Positions 17,549-25,594 of a stretch of 64,000 nucleotides of DNA are shown one piece after another; position 1 is the first letter of the stretch; each line of letters opens with the position of its first letter. A program made the position numbers and the translations under genes. This stretch comes from UBA7672 sp047601145 (GTDB taxonomy: Bacteria > Pseudomonadota > Alphaproteobacteria > Caulobacterales > Hyphomonadaceae), in contig JASGJW010000001.1 in assembly GCA_047601145.1 (NCBI GenBank), positions 496,001 to 560,000 of the forward strand, in the 5' to 3' direction. The notes below the pieces were generated by a model. That model was not told the DNA's origin and made no database searches. It worked only from the letters and a program-made list of their open reading frames with translations.

Positions 17549-17751
17549 TTCGGCTCCTGAGGGGGTCCGGCGGCCGTTGAATCCTTCCGCGAGGCCCTAG
17601 GCTGGCGGAGCGATTTGGGGCAACTGGACCCGGCATTTCGAACGAGGCGTACCCATATCGGGGTCTGCGCGGGTATGCGGCGAACTAACCGCATGAATGT
17701 GACCACAACACGACCGAAGGTCCAGCGCGAGGACCGGAGATGGAGAGAGTG

Positions 17752-18786
17752 ATGGCGCTAAAAGTCGCAGTATTGGGCGCCACCGGGATGGTGGGACGCG
17801 AAGTGCTGGGCATTCTCGCAGAGCGGGGCTTCCCGGCTGAGGAAGTGATCGCGCTTGCGTCGCGGAAGGTGCTGGGCGCCGAAGTGAGCTTCGGCGATGC
17901 GACGCTGAAGACGCGGGATGTCGATGAGTTCGACTTTTCGACCGTGCAGCTGTGCATCATGGCGACGGGCGATGCGCCGGCGCGGAAATACGGCAACGCG
18001 ATCTCGGCGGCCGGTTGCCTGGTGATCGACACCTCGCGCGCCTTCCGCGCCGATCCGCAGGTGCCTTTGGTGATCCCCGAAGTGAACGCCGCCGCGATCG
18101 ATGGCTATACCAAGCGCAACATCATCTCCGTGCCCGATGGCGTGACGGCGCAGCTGGCCCGGGCGGTGAAGCCGCTGCACGACGCCGCGGGCGTCGAGCG
18201 CGTGGTGGTCGCAACCTACCAGTCGGTGTCGGGCGAGGGCCAAAGGGCGATCGACGAGCTCTGGAACCAGACCAAGGGCATCTATGTAAACCAGTCGCCG
18301 GAGCCGAAGGAGTTTCCGCGCCAGATCGCCTTCAACGTCATCCCGCAGGTCGATGACGTGATGGACGATGGCTATACCGAAGAGGAATGGCGGATCGCAG
18401 CGGAGATCCGGAAGATCATCGACAACGACATCCAGGTGGTGGCGACGTGCGTGCGCGTGCCGACCTTCGTCAGCATCGGGGAAGCGGTGCATGTCGAACT
18501 GGCCGAGCCCCTGCCCGCTTCGGAAGCGCGCGAAGTGCTGCGCCAGTCGCCCGGCGTCGTGCTGATCGACCGGCGCGAGGAAGAGGATGGCTATGAGACC
18601 CCGATCGGGGCCGTCGGCGAGTGGGCGACTTACGTCTGCCGCGTGCGGGATGATCCGACGGTGGAAAACGGCCTCGCCATGTGGATCGTGGCGGACGACC
18701 TGCGTAACGGACCTGCAATGATCGCGGTCCAGTGCGCGGAATTGCTGCTGAACAAGGGCGCGTTCAGCGCGGCTCTCAAAGCCTAG
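17752..18786 (+). CDS. asd: Aspartate-semialdehyde dehydrogenase homologue lacking catalytic Cys and His
   Basis: 344 residues matching Asd from end to end: VAVLGATGMVGREVLGILAERGFP (NADP site), VPLVIPEVNAAAIDGYT, VVVATYQSVSGEGQRAIDELW, FPRQIAFNVIPQVDDVM, EEEWRIAAEIRKI and DPTVENGLAMWIVADDLRNG. However, the catalytic segment NPNCST reads SVPDGVT, with Gly130 at the cysteine position, and the RVPxFxGHSEA segment reads RVPTFVSIGEA, with Ile242 at the histidine position. The reading frame is intact and otherwise conserved, so this looks like a pseudoenzyme or changed function rather than decay. The symbol reflects homology and the leuB-proximal position only. GGAGAGAG precedes the chosen ATG. 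Confidence 0.85.
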   Translation: MALKVAVLGATGMVGREVLGILAERGFPAEEVIALASRKVLGAEVSFGDATLKTRDVDEFDFSTVQLCIMATGDAPARKYGNAISAAGCLVIDTSRAFRADPQVPLVIPEVNAAAIDGYTKRNIISVPDGVTAQLARAVKPLHDAAGVERVVVATYQSVSGEGQRAIDELWNQTKGIYVNQSPEPKEFPRQIAFNVIPQVDDVMDDGYTEEEWRIAAEIRKIIDNDIQVVATCVRVPTFVSIGEAVHVELAEPLPASEAREVLRQSPGVVLIDRREEEDGYETPIGAVGEWATYVCRVRDDPTVENGLAMWIVADDLRNGPAMIAVQCAELLLNKGAFSAALKA

Positions 18787-18866
18787 GAGAAAATCTCCGA
18801 GCGGAATCGCGCGTTCGGACGGCAGACATGGTTACGTCTGCCGCCGAACCGCCCTATCTAGCCGCG

Positions 18867-19769
18867 ATGCCGACCAACGCTGAAACCCGCACCGGCCTGT
18901 TTGCCGCCATAGGCGCCTACTTCCTGTGGGGCTTCCTGCCTCTGTACTTCAAGCTGCTGGGCCAGACCGATCCGATGGTGATCCTGGCGCACCGCATCGT
19001 GTGGTCAGTGCCGACGGCGCTGATCCTCATCGCGGCAGCCGGCAAGTGGGGCGAGCTCATTGGTCTCGGGAAGCAGCCGAAAGTGCTGTTCACCCTGCTC
19101 GGCTCCAGCATCGCGATCGCGGCGAACTGGACGATCTACATCTGGGCCGTGACGCACAATCGCGTGCTGGAAGGCAGCCTGGGCTATTTCATCAATCCGC
19201 TGGTGACGTTCGCGTTCGCGGCTTTCTTCTTCGGCGAGCGGTTCAGGCCGTTGCAGATCGCAGCCGTGGGCGTGGCGGCCGCCGGCGTGGTCAACCAGAC
19301 GCTGGTCGTCGGGCAGTTCCCGGTGATTTCGCTGTCGCTGGCGGTGTCATTCGCGATCTATGGCGCGATCCGCAAGACGACGCCGGTCGACAGCCGCGTC
19401 GGCTTCGGGATGGAGGCGATCTGGCTTGCCCCGGCGGCGGCGATCTTCCTGCTCTTCTTCCTGCCGACGGGAACGCATGCCTTCGGGACCGGCGAGCCAG
19501 CGCTGGTCGGCCTGCTGCTCCTGGCCGGGCCGATGACGGCGGCGCCGCTGATCCTGTTCGCGATGGGCGCGCGGCGATTGAAGCTGTCGACTATTGGCGT
19601 GCTGCAATACATCGGGCCCAGCCTGCAATTCGTGCTGGCGCTGTGGCTGGGCGAACCGTTCACGGCGGGCCATGCGGTGACATTCGGGCTGATCTGGACG
19701 GGCGTGATCCTGTTCACGCTGGCGGGCCGCCAGCCGCGCATCGTTGCCCCGGCGCCCGCGGCAGACTAG
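18867..19769 (+). CDS. rarD: RarD-type EamA/DMT transporter
   Basis: 300-residue drug/metabolite transporter superfamily permease with ten predicted helices. RarD-type signatures: GLFAAIGAYFLWGFLPLYFKLL at the start, HRIVWSVPTALIL, NWTIYIWAVTHNRVLEGSLGYFINPLV and TIGVLQYIGPSLQFVLALWLGEPF. The name comes from chloramphenicol-sensitive rarD mutants; the physiological substrate is not known. The frame is open 45 codons upstream, overlapping the Asd-like gene, but the homologous start is MPTNAETRTG. Confidence 0.85.
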   Translation: MPTNAETRTGLFAAIGAYFLWGFLPLYFKLLGQTDPMVILAHRIVWSVPTALILIAAAGKWGELIGLGKQPKVLFTLLGSSIAIAANWTIYIWAVTHNRVLEGSLGYFINPLVTFAFAAFFFGERFRPLQIAAVGVAAAGVVNQTLVVGQFPVISLSLAVSFAIYGAIRKTTPVDSRVGFGMEAIWLAPAAAIFLLFFLPTGTHAFGTGEPALVGLLLLAGPMTAAPLILFAMGARRLKLSTIGVLQYIGPSLQFVLALWLGEPFTAGHAVTFGLIWTGVILFTLAGRQPRIVAPAPAAD

Positions 19770-20145
19770 GCGCGCCGGTTTCCGGCAAATTTCACAAACA
19801 AAAACCCCGCCGGGCGGTGAGCCGGGCGGGGTGGATAAGTTTGCCATGCGAAGTCGCGAAGAGCGATTTCGGGACTAACGTCGCAAGACCGGCGCCACAC
19901 CGAAAAAGCTCAATCTTAACCTGCAAAATCCCCGATTCCTGCGATTTGCATGGTTCACTTCCAGCGGTTTCTTAATCAATCCGGACGAGGATCAACGTGG
20001 GCAGAGGGACAACTGTCTTTTTTCGTGCACGCGGAAAAATACACGCCCCCCGCTTCACGCGCAGGAAACCCTGCATGTGGTCTACCGCGGCGCTCCGGCG
20101 AGCGCCGGATTGGGGCGCGTAGATTTCCAAGGTTGAGGCAGGACC
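19770..20145. other. 376-bp non-coding stretch with two hairpins
   Basis: No protein gene is supported. It contains a terminator-like hairpin at its left end whose T-tract is on the minus strand, and a perfect stem CGGCGCTC-CGGC-GAGCGCCG at 20088-20107 just before the Hpt gene, probably in that gene's leader. The middle is less GC-rich than the surroundings. A small minus-strand RNA ending at the left hairpin is possible. Confidence 0.4.
19800..19831 (-). terminator. Terminator-like hairpin reading on the minus strand
   Basis: Inverted repeat CCCCGCC / GGCGGGG around a GC-rich loop. On the minus strand the stem is followed by TTTTTGTTTG. No minus-strand gene lies within 700 bp upstream of it, so it is either a weak bidirectional end for rarD or the end of an unannotated RNA. 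Confidence 0.5.
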
Positions 20146-20532
20146 ATGAGTGCAGCTGTTGATCCGACCGAATCCCCCGAGTGGGAAGCCGCGCGAGCGG
20201 AATGGTGGAACCAGGCCAAGACCCAGCTTGCCGAGCTGCAGGACGCCGTGAATGGCGCCACGCCCGGGACGCTGAAGCTCGAAACGATTTACGCGCCGAT
20301 GCACGACATGGCCGGTCTCGCCGGCGTGCTGGGCTATCCCCTGCTCGGCAAGATCGCGCGCGGCCTGATCGAGACGCTGCGCAAGGGCGCGAACCCGCTG
20401 GACGACAAGATGCTGATGGTGGCGAAAGCCCATCTTGCAGCGCTCGTCGCCCTGCACGCCAAGGATGTGCGCGGCGAAGGCGGCCCGGCCGGCGTTGCCG
20501 TCTTGTCGAAGCTGGCCTCGATCCACGCCTGA
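20146..20532 (+). CDS. Stand-alone Hpt (histidine phosphotransfer) domain protein
   Basis: 128-residue soluble helical protein resembling a single Hpt domain. IYAPMHDMAGLAGVLGYPLLGKIARGLIETL matches the phosphorylated helix of Hpt proteins (H-x-x-x-G-x-x-x-x-x-G), making His53 the probable phosphosite. Such proteins relay phosphate between hybrid kinases and response regulators. No kinase or receiver gene lies beside it; the only sensor kinase in the window, at 51026-52549, has no receiver domain. Assignment rests on this motif and size. Confidence 0.72.
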   Translation: MSAAVDPTESPEWEAARAEWWNQAKTQLAELQDAVNGATPGTLKLETIYAPMHDMAGLAGVLGYPLLGKIARGLIETLRKGANPLDDKMLMVAKAHLAALVALHAKDVRGEGGPAGVAVLSKLASIHA

Positions 20533-20560
20533 CCGCGCCTGCCGGTATTCGGCGGGCTTC

Positions 20561-21676
20561 CTAAAGACAGGAATAGAGCGCCGCGATGAGGCGCGAGCGG
20601 CGCGCATCTTCGAGAAGGTGCGTGCCCTGGCGGTTCATGATGTAGGCGGCGGAGAGCCCCATCGCCGGATCGCCCAGCGCGCCTGAACCGCCCCAGCCGG
20701 AATGACACAGCGTTTCGGGATTGGGCCCGTAGATCAGCGACAGGTTGCGCATGACGCCTGCGCCGAAGGCGACACGGCCGGGTAGCACACGGTCTTCTCC
20801 AAAGACGCGTTCGCGCGTGAGTTCATCCCATGTCGCTGGCGCGATGATGCGCGTCTCGCCAATGCGGCCCTTCTGCGCGTAGGCGGAATAAAGCCGCGCC
20901 ATGGCGACGGCCGTGCCGTGTCCGTTCGCGGATGGGATTTCCGCCTTGCGCCATTCGGTGGCGCCGCGATTGGCGGCGGCCCAGGGCGTGAGGAAGGCCG
21001 CGCGGGTGGCTTCGTTGTTGTGCGGAAAGTGGGCGGCGGCTTTGGGCTTCAGTGTCTGCGCGACGCGGCCGTGCTCGCTTTCGGGAAGGCCGATCCAGAA
21101 ATCGATGCCGAGCGGCTGGCAGATATCCTCGCGCAGGATCGTTCCGAGCGAGCGCTTTTCGACGCGGCGGACGAGTTCGCCGGCGATGTAGCCCCATGTC
21201 AGCGGGTGATAGCCGGAGCCCTCGCCCCTGCCCCATAGCGGCGGGATCTTCGCGAGCTCGGCGGCAAGCGCGGGCGGATCGAGCCAGAGGCCGGGATCGA
21301 TCTCGTTGATGAAGCCGGGAACGCCGGCCTGGTGCGACAGCGCTTCGGCGACCGTGAAGGCGCCTTTGCCGCTGGCGGCGAATTCGGGCCAGTAATCGCA
21401 AACGCGGGCGTCATAATCGAGCTTGCCGCGCTCGACGACCATCGCGATGACGAGGGATGCGATCGGCTTTGTCGTTGAGTAAACCGGGCAGAGCGTGGTC
21501 TCGCCCCAGGGCGTTTCCCCTGCGCGATCCGCAAAGCCGCCGCGCAGATCGACGATCAGCTCATCGTTCAGGAAGGCCGCGAAACCTGCGCCCTGTTCGA
21601 GACCGTCTGCGAAATTCTGCTCGAAGGCCGTTCGGACAAGCTCGAAGCCGGCTGCGGTGAAACCCGTGATGCTCAT
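20561..21676 (-). CDS. Beta-lactamase-family serine hydrolase (esterase-like)
   Basis: 371-residue class-C beta-lactamase/EstB-like hydrolase with no signal peptide, so cytoplasmic and probably an esterase rather than an antibiotic-resistance enzyme. The catalytic SxxK is STTK in CPVYSTTKPIASLVIAMVVERGKLDYDA. The tyrosine motif region is GSGYHPLTWGYIAGELVRR and the third motif is HSGWGG near the C-terminus, in place of KTG. The AEALSHQAGVPGF helix is also typical. Convergent with the Hpt gene, 28 bp apart. Substrate unknown. Confidence 0.85.
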   Translation of the reverse strand: MSITGFTAAGFELVRTAFEQNFADGLEQGAGFAAFLNDELIVDLRGGFADRAGETPWGETTLCPVYSTTKPIASLVIAMVVERGKLDYDARVCDYWPEFAASGKGAFTVAEALSHQAGVPGFINEIDPGLWLDPPALAAELAKIPPLWGRGEGSGYHPLTWGYIAGELVRRVEKRSLGTILREDICQPLGIDFWIGLPESEHGRVAQTLKPKAAAHFPHNNEATRAAFLTPWAAANRGATEWRKAEIPSANGHGTAVAMARLYSAYAQKGRIGETRIIAPATWDELTRERVFGEDRVLPGRVAFGAGVMRNLSLIYGPNPETLCHSGWGGSGALGDPAMGLSAAYIMNRQGTHLLEDARRSRLIAALYSCL

Positions 21677-21750
21677 GCGCGAGACATCATGCGGGAGGCG
21701 TTGCAGGTCAACCTCGATTGGAGTGAAGTCTGCCCAGGGAGGACGCGCCC

Positions 21751-22212
21751 ATGGAAATCAACGGCATTGCCCACATCCAGATCACGGCCGGCCGCTATGA
21801 CGTCGCGAGGGAGTTCTACCGGAAACTGCTGCCCTTCCTCGGGCTGAAGCAGGTGCTGGACAATGAGTATGGCTATTACTGCGTGGGCGGACGCACCGGC
21901 GTTCTGATCTCGAAGCCGGCGCCGGAGCATGAGGGCGAGCGGTTCGTGCAGCAGCGCGTGGGCCTGCACCATGTGTGCTTCCGGGCGCGGAGCCGCGAAG
22001 ACATCGACGAGGCCTATGCGTTCGTGAAGACGCTGGGCGTTCCGATCATCCGCGCCCCGCAGACCGATGGCTGGGCGCCGGGGTACTATTCGATCCTGTT
22101 CGAGGATCCGGACGGCGTACGGCTGGAGATCAACTTCGTGCCGGGCAAGGGTGTGTTCGACACCGATGAGAAGACGGTGAACCCGGTCTATCCGAAGTCG
22201 CAACCTGACTAG
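21751..22212 (+). CDS. VOC family protein (lactoylglutathione lyase-like)
   Basis: 153-residue single-module VOC protein beginning MEINGIAHIQITAGRYDVAREFYRKLLPFLGL. RVGLHHVCFRARSREDIDEAYAF and FEDPDGVRLEINFVPGKG give the second His and the Glu of the metal site, so the full 2-His-1-Glu set is plausible. GGGAGGA precedes the ATG. The last four bases are shared with the stop codon of the convergent VOC gene. Reaction not predictable. Confidence 0.82.
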   Translation: MEINGIAHIQITAGRYDVAREFYRKLLPFLGLKQVLDNEYGYYCVGGRTGVLISKPAPEHEGERFVQQRVGLHHVCFRARSREDIDEAYAFVKTLGVPIIRAPQTDGWAPGYYSILFEDPDGVRLEINFVPGKGVFDTDEKTVNPVYPKSQPD

Positions 22213-22586
22213 GCGCGATCCCAGAACACCGCTTCGAGCGTGTGGCCGTCGGGGTCGGTGAGCACCGTGCCGAAATATTCGGGACTGATGTCCAGGCGCG
22301 GACCGACGGGTCGGACCTGTTTAGCGCCGTTCTCGACCGCGATGCGGTTGAAGGCGGTGACGGCCTCGCGGCTGGGCGCGCGGAAGGCGACATGATTGCG
22401 CTCACCGACAATGCCTTTGTCGGGCGCGGCTGGATAGAGGAAGAAGCCCCAATCCTGTGACGTGCCGAAGGCGGCTTCATCCGGCTTTTCCCGCTGCAGG
22501 GAAAAGCCGAGCGGGGCGAGGATGGCGGTGTAGAAGGCGACGGCGCGGCCATAATCGCGAACGCCAAGCGATGTGTGATCGATCAT
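22209..22586 (-). CDS. VOC family protein
   Basis: 125-residue VOC module: MIDHTSLGVRDYGRAVAFYTAILAPLGF at the start, ERNHVAFRAPSREAVTAFN in the middle, and TVLTDPDGHTLEAVFWDRA at the end, with Glu at the metal position. The frame is open 111 codons further upstream, but the chosen ATG is preceded by GAGGGA and starts the domain. It faces another VOC gene tail to tail, sharing a 4-bp CTAG that holds both stop codons. Reaction unknown. Confidence 0.82.
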   Translation of the reverse strand: MIDHTSLGVRDYGRAVAFYTAILAPLGFSLQREKPDEAAFGTSQDWGFFLYPAAPDKGIVGERNHVAFRAPSREAVTAFNRIAVENGAKQVRPVGPRLDISPEYFGTVLTDPDGHTLEAVFWDRA

Positions 22587-22644
22587 GTCCGGTCCCTCGT
22601 GTTGCTTGATCTGGGAATGGCCGGGACAGATTGCACCGGGCGGG

Positions 22645-23508
22645 TCAGGAAATCTTGCGAACGGGGACTGCGTGCTGCCTTGCGAGCAGATCGCTGCAGG
22701 CGGCGAGATTGAGTTCCGTTCCGGTCCATTCGACGGTTTTGGCAATGACGGTGTGCGTTGCACCTGTCGCGTCGGCGAGGGCGGCCTCGGCGCCGTAGCC
22801 CGAGACAAGACCGCCGGCGAAGCGGAGGGTGAGCATGTCGCCCGTGCCGTTCGGCACCTTGCCCGCGATGCGTGACGTTTCGGCGAGATGCGCGCCGCCA
22901 TCGACATGAAGCACGCCAATGCCTTGCGGCGATGGCACGGAGGAGATCAGCCAGCGGCCTCCCCTGCTCTTCGCCGCTTGGGCAACATGCTCGGCCGTGC
23001 GGAGCTTCGAGAGGTCAGTGTCCGCTAGCCGGGCAAATTCCCAGAGGTTGGGCGCGAGGATATCGGCGCGGGGGACGAGGTCGGTCATCAGCGTCGTAGC
23101 TGTTTCGGGCTTGATGTAAAGGCCGGGCGTCTCATCGCCCATGACCGGATCGACGATGACGATGGGCCTTGCCGGGAAGTGCGCATGCGACTTGCCGCGC
23201 GGCGTGGCGCGGATCCGGTCGATGGCTTCGGCGGCGACGGCGACCTGTTCAGGCAGCGAGAAATGGCCGGTGACGATGGCGTCGACCAGGCTGAACAGGC
23301 CGTTCGCCTCGACGCCTTCCAGCATCTTCGCCATCGTCTCGGGCGCGACGGGACCTCCACCTGGCGGGCCCCAGCCGGGATGGCGGCCGAACAGGCAGGT
23401 CGGCACGTGGACAGGATCAACCTTCATCGGCCCCAGCACGTAGGGCGCTATGCCCCCTCCAACCCGCGAGGCGGCGACATAGGACGAAATCACGAGCACT
23501 AAGGGCAT
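22645..23508 (-). CDS. pdxY: Pyridoxal kinase
   Basis: Phosphorylates pyridoxal (and possibly pyridoxine/pyridoxamine) in the vitamin B6 salvage pathway. 287 residues, the usual PdxY/PdxK length, of the ribokinase-like fold: VLVISSYVAASRVGGGIAPYVL at the N-terminus, PIVIVDPVMGDETPGLYI, ADILAPNLWEFARL and the ATP/anion-hole motif VPNGTGDMLTLRFAGGL with the catalytic aspartate. The frame is open 46 codons further upstream, but homology starts at MPLVLVISS. It is divergent from the lyase gene, 124 bp apart. Confidence 0.88.
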   Translation of the reverse strand: MPLVLVISSYVAASRVGGGIAPYVLGPMKVDPVHVPTCLFGRHPGWGPPGGGPVAPETMAKMLEGVEANGLFSLVDAIVTGHFSLPEQVAVAAEAIDRIRATPRGKSHAHFPARPIVIVDPVMGDETPGLYIKPETATTLMTDLVPRADILAPNLWEFARLADTDLSKLRTAEHVAQAAKSRGGRWLISSVPSPQGIGVLHVDGGAHLAETSRIAGKVPNGTGDMLTLRFAGGLVSGYGAEAALADATGATHTVIAKTVEWTGTELNLAACSDLLARQHAVPVRKIS

Positions 23509-23632
23509 GGCTGTCCGTTGCTTCGGCGCGAGCGGCGAATTTCCGACATTAACCCAGCCCGTCGCGCGCTCCAGCTTGATCTTGTGCCGGGCGTCCGTCA
23601 TCTGTCCGCATCGCAGTTTCGAGAGACCGCCC

Positions 23633-24529
23633 ATGTCCGCCATCACGTCAAGTATTCGGCCGCGCCGCTCCGTGCTCTACATGCCCGGCGCCAACGAACG
23701 CGCGCTGGAGAAGGCCAAGACCCTGCCGGCGGATTCGCTGATCCTTGATCTCGAGGACGCGGTGGCGCCCGAAGTGAAAGTGGAAGCGCGCGACCGGGTG
23801 TGCGGCGTTGTGAAAGCCGGCGGCTATGGCCCGCGCGAGCTGATCATCCGCATCAACGGACAGGACACGGAATGGGGCAAGGCTGACCTCAAGGCCGCGG
23901 CGCATGCGAAGCCCGATGCGATCCTGGCGCCGAAGGTGACGAGCGGGGACGATATCCGCTGGCTCGACGAAGCGCTGTCGGAAGCAGGCGCGAGCGCACA
24001 GCTGGCGCTGTGGGTGATGATCGAGACGCCGCTGTCGATCCTCAACATCAAGGAAATCGCGGCGACGAAGAAGACCACACGCCTGACAGGTTTCGTCATG
24101 GGATCGAACGACCTGATAAAGGATTTCCGCGCCGAGCCGATGCCGGGCCGCGAGAATCTCGCCGCCTGCTACACGCTCGCGATCGCGGCAGCGCGGGCCT
24201 ATGACCTTCTGGTGTTCGACGGCGTCTATAATGACATCGCAGATGCGGAAGGCTTCACCGCCGAGTGCCGCCAGTCGAAGGCCTTCGGCTTCGACGGCAA
24301 GACGCTGATCCATCCGAGCCAGGTCGAGCCCTGCAACACGATCTTCGCCCCGCCGGAAGACGCGGTGAAGCAGGCGCGTGATGTGATCGCGGCGTTCGCT
24401 GACCCCGCCAATGCCGGCAAGGGCGTCATCAAGGTCAACGGCAAGATGACGGAGCTCCTGCATATGGCGCAGGCGAAACGTCTGGTAGCGGTGGCCGAAG
24501 CGATTGCGGCGCGGGAGAATGCCCAATGA
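23633..24529 (+). CDS. HpcH/HpaI-type CoA-ester lyase (malyl-CoA / beta-methylmalyl-CoA lyase-like)
   Basis: 298-residue citrate-lyase-beta-like (CitE) protein: RRSVLYMPGANERALEKA, SLILDLEDAVAPEVKVEARD, ELIIRINGQDTEW, the metal-binding VMIETPLSILNI, and FGFDGKTLIHPSQVEPCN. Its TGA overlaps the ATG of a double MaoC-domain gene (ATGA). That pairing is what the ethylmalonyl-CoA pathway uses for beta-methylmalyl-CoA cleavage and mesaconyl-CoA hydration, so an Mcl1-type role is likely but inferred. A longer upstream reading overlaps the divergent pdxY start and was rejected. Confidence 0.83.
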   Translation: MSAITSSIRPRRSVLYMPGANERALEKAKTLPADSLILDLEDAVAPEVKVEARDRVCGVVKAGGYGPRELIIRINGQDTEWGKADLKAAAHAKPDAILAPKVTSGDDIRWLDEALSEAGASAQLALWVMIETPLSILNIKEIAATKKTTRLTGFVMGSNDLIKDFRAEPMPGRENLAACYTLAIAAARAYDLLVFDGVYNDIADAEGFTAECRQSKAFGFDGKTLIHPSQVEPCNTIFAPPEDAVKQARDVIAAFADPANAGKGVIKVNGKMTELLHMAQAKRLVAVAEAIAARENAQ

Positions 24530-25575
24530 CCCTCAAATCCGATCCCGGGAATTTCTTCGAGGATTTCGTTGTCGGCGATGAGCTGATCCATGCGACGCCG
24601 CGCACCGTCACGGAGGCGGATGCGGCGATCTATACGGGGCTCACCGGCTCGCGCTTTGCGCTCTATTCGGCGGACACGTTTGCGATGGACTGCGGGCTCG
24701 ATGGCGCGCCGATCGATCCGCTGCTGGCCTTCCATGTCGTGTTCGGGAAGACGGTGCCAGACATTTCCCTGAACGCTGTCGCAAATCTTGGCTATGCCGA
24801 CGGTCGCTTCCTGACGCCGGTCTATCCGGGCGACACACTGCGTGCGGTGTCGGAAGTCATCGGCGTTAAAGAGAACTCCAATGGCAAGACCGGCGTCGTG
24901 TGGGTGCGCACGACCGGCTACAATCAGGAGAATGAGGAAGTCCTCAGCTATGTGCGCTGGGTGATGGTCAACAAGAAGGATGCGGGCGCGCCGGCGCCGG
25001 CCGTGGTCGTACCGGAGCTGCCCGCCGCTGTTGATCCGAACGAGCTGCCCAGGCGCGCCTACAATCCGGGCGAGTACAATTTCGTGCTGGCAGGATCGCC
25101 CTTCGGCTATGAGGACTACGAGATCGGCGAGAAGATCGACCACGTCGATGCGTTCACGATCGAGGAAGCCGAGCACCAGATCGCGACGCGGCTCTACCAG
25201 AACACGGCAAAGGTTCACTTCAACCAGTTCGCACAAGCGCAGACGCCGCGCGGCAAGCGGCTGATCTATGGGGGCGTTGCCATTTCGCTGGCGCGTTCGC
25301 TTGCCTTCAACGGCCTCGCCAATGCGGCGGAGATCATCGCCATCAATGCCGGCCAGCACGTGAACCCGCTGGGCGCGGGCGACACGGTGTTTGCGTGGTC
25401 GGAAGTGCTGGACAAGGCGGACCTCGGTGACGGGCTCGGCGCGCTGCGCCTGCGTCTCGTGGCGACGAAGAACAAGCCCTGCACTGATTTCCCGTACAAG
25501 GACGGCGAAGGGAAACACCTCCCCGACGTCATCCTCGATTTTGATTACTGGGCGGCCATACCCAAGCGCGGGTAG
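24526..25575 (+). CDS. mch: Double MaoC-domain hydratase, mesaconyl-CoA hydratase-like
   Basis: 349-residue protein with two hot-dog modules: residues about 1-155, starting GNFFEDFVVGDELIHATPRTVTEADAAIY, and about 180-345, with GYEDYEIGEKIDHVDAFTIEEAEHQ. Length and layout fit mesaconyl-CoA hydratase (beta-methylmalyl-CoA dehydratase), which interconverts mesaconyl-CoA and beta-methylmalyl-CoA. AFHVVFGKTVPDISLNAVANLGYADGRF is the characteristic active-site region. It is coupled by an ATGA overlap to the upstream lyase. Family certain; the exact substrate is inferred from context. Confidence 0.82.
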   Translation: MTLKSDPGNFFEDFVVGDELIHATPRTVTEADAAIYTGLTGSRFALYSADTFAMDCGLDGAPIDPLLAFHVVFGKTVPDISLNAVANLGYADGRFLTPVYPGDTLRAVSEVIGVKENSNGKTGVVWVRTTGYNQENEEVLSYVRWVMVNKKDAGAPAPAVVVPELPAAVDPNELPRRAYNPGEYNFVLAGSPFGYEDYEIGEKIDHVDAFTIEEAEHQIATRLYQNTAKVHFNQFAQAQTPRGKRLIYGGVAISLARSLAFNGLANAAEIIAINAGQHVNPLGAGDTVFAWSEVLDKADLGDGLGALRLRLVATKNKPCTDFPYKDGEGKHLPDVILDFDYWAAIPKRG

Positions 25576-25579
25576 GCCT

Positions 25580-25591
25580 CCCTATATAGGG
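25580..25591. promoter_or_regulatory. Perfect 12-bp palindrome at a start site
   Basis: CCCTATATAGGG lies in the 19-bp gap between the hydratase stop and the next ATG and occupies the place of its ribosome-binding site. Candidate operator or translation-control element; no known factor assigned. Confidence 0.35.
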
Positions 25592-25594
25592 GTG

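Noticed and set aside
17752..18786. Treating the Asd-like gene as a pseudogene
   Set aside because: The frame is complete, length is normal and most conserved blocks are kept, so it is a maintained gene with changed active site rather than decay.
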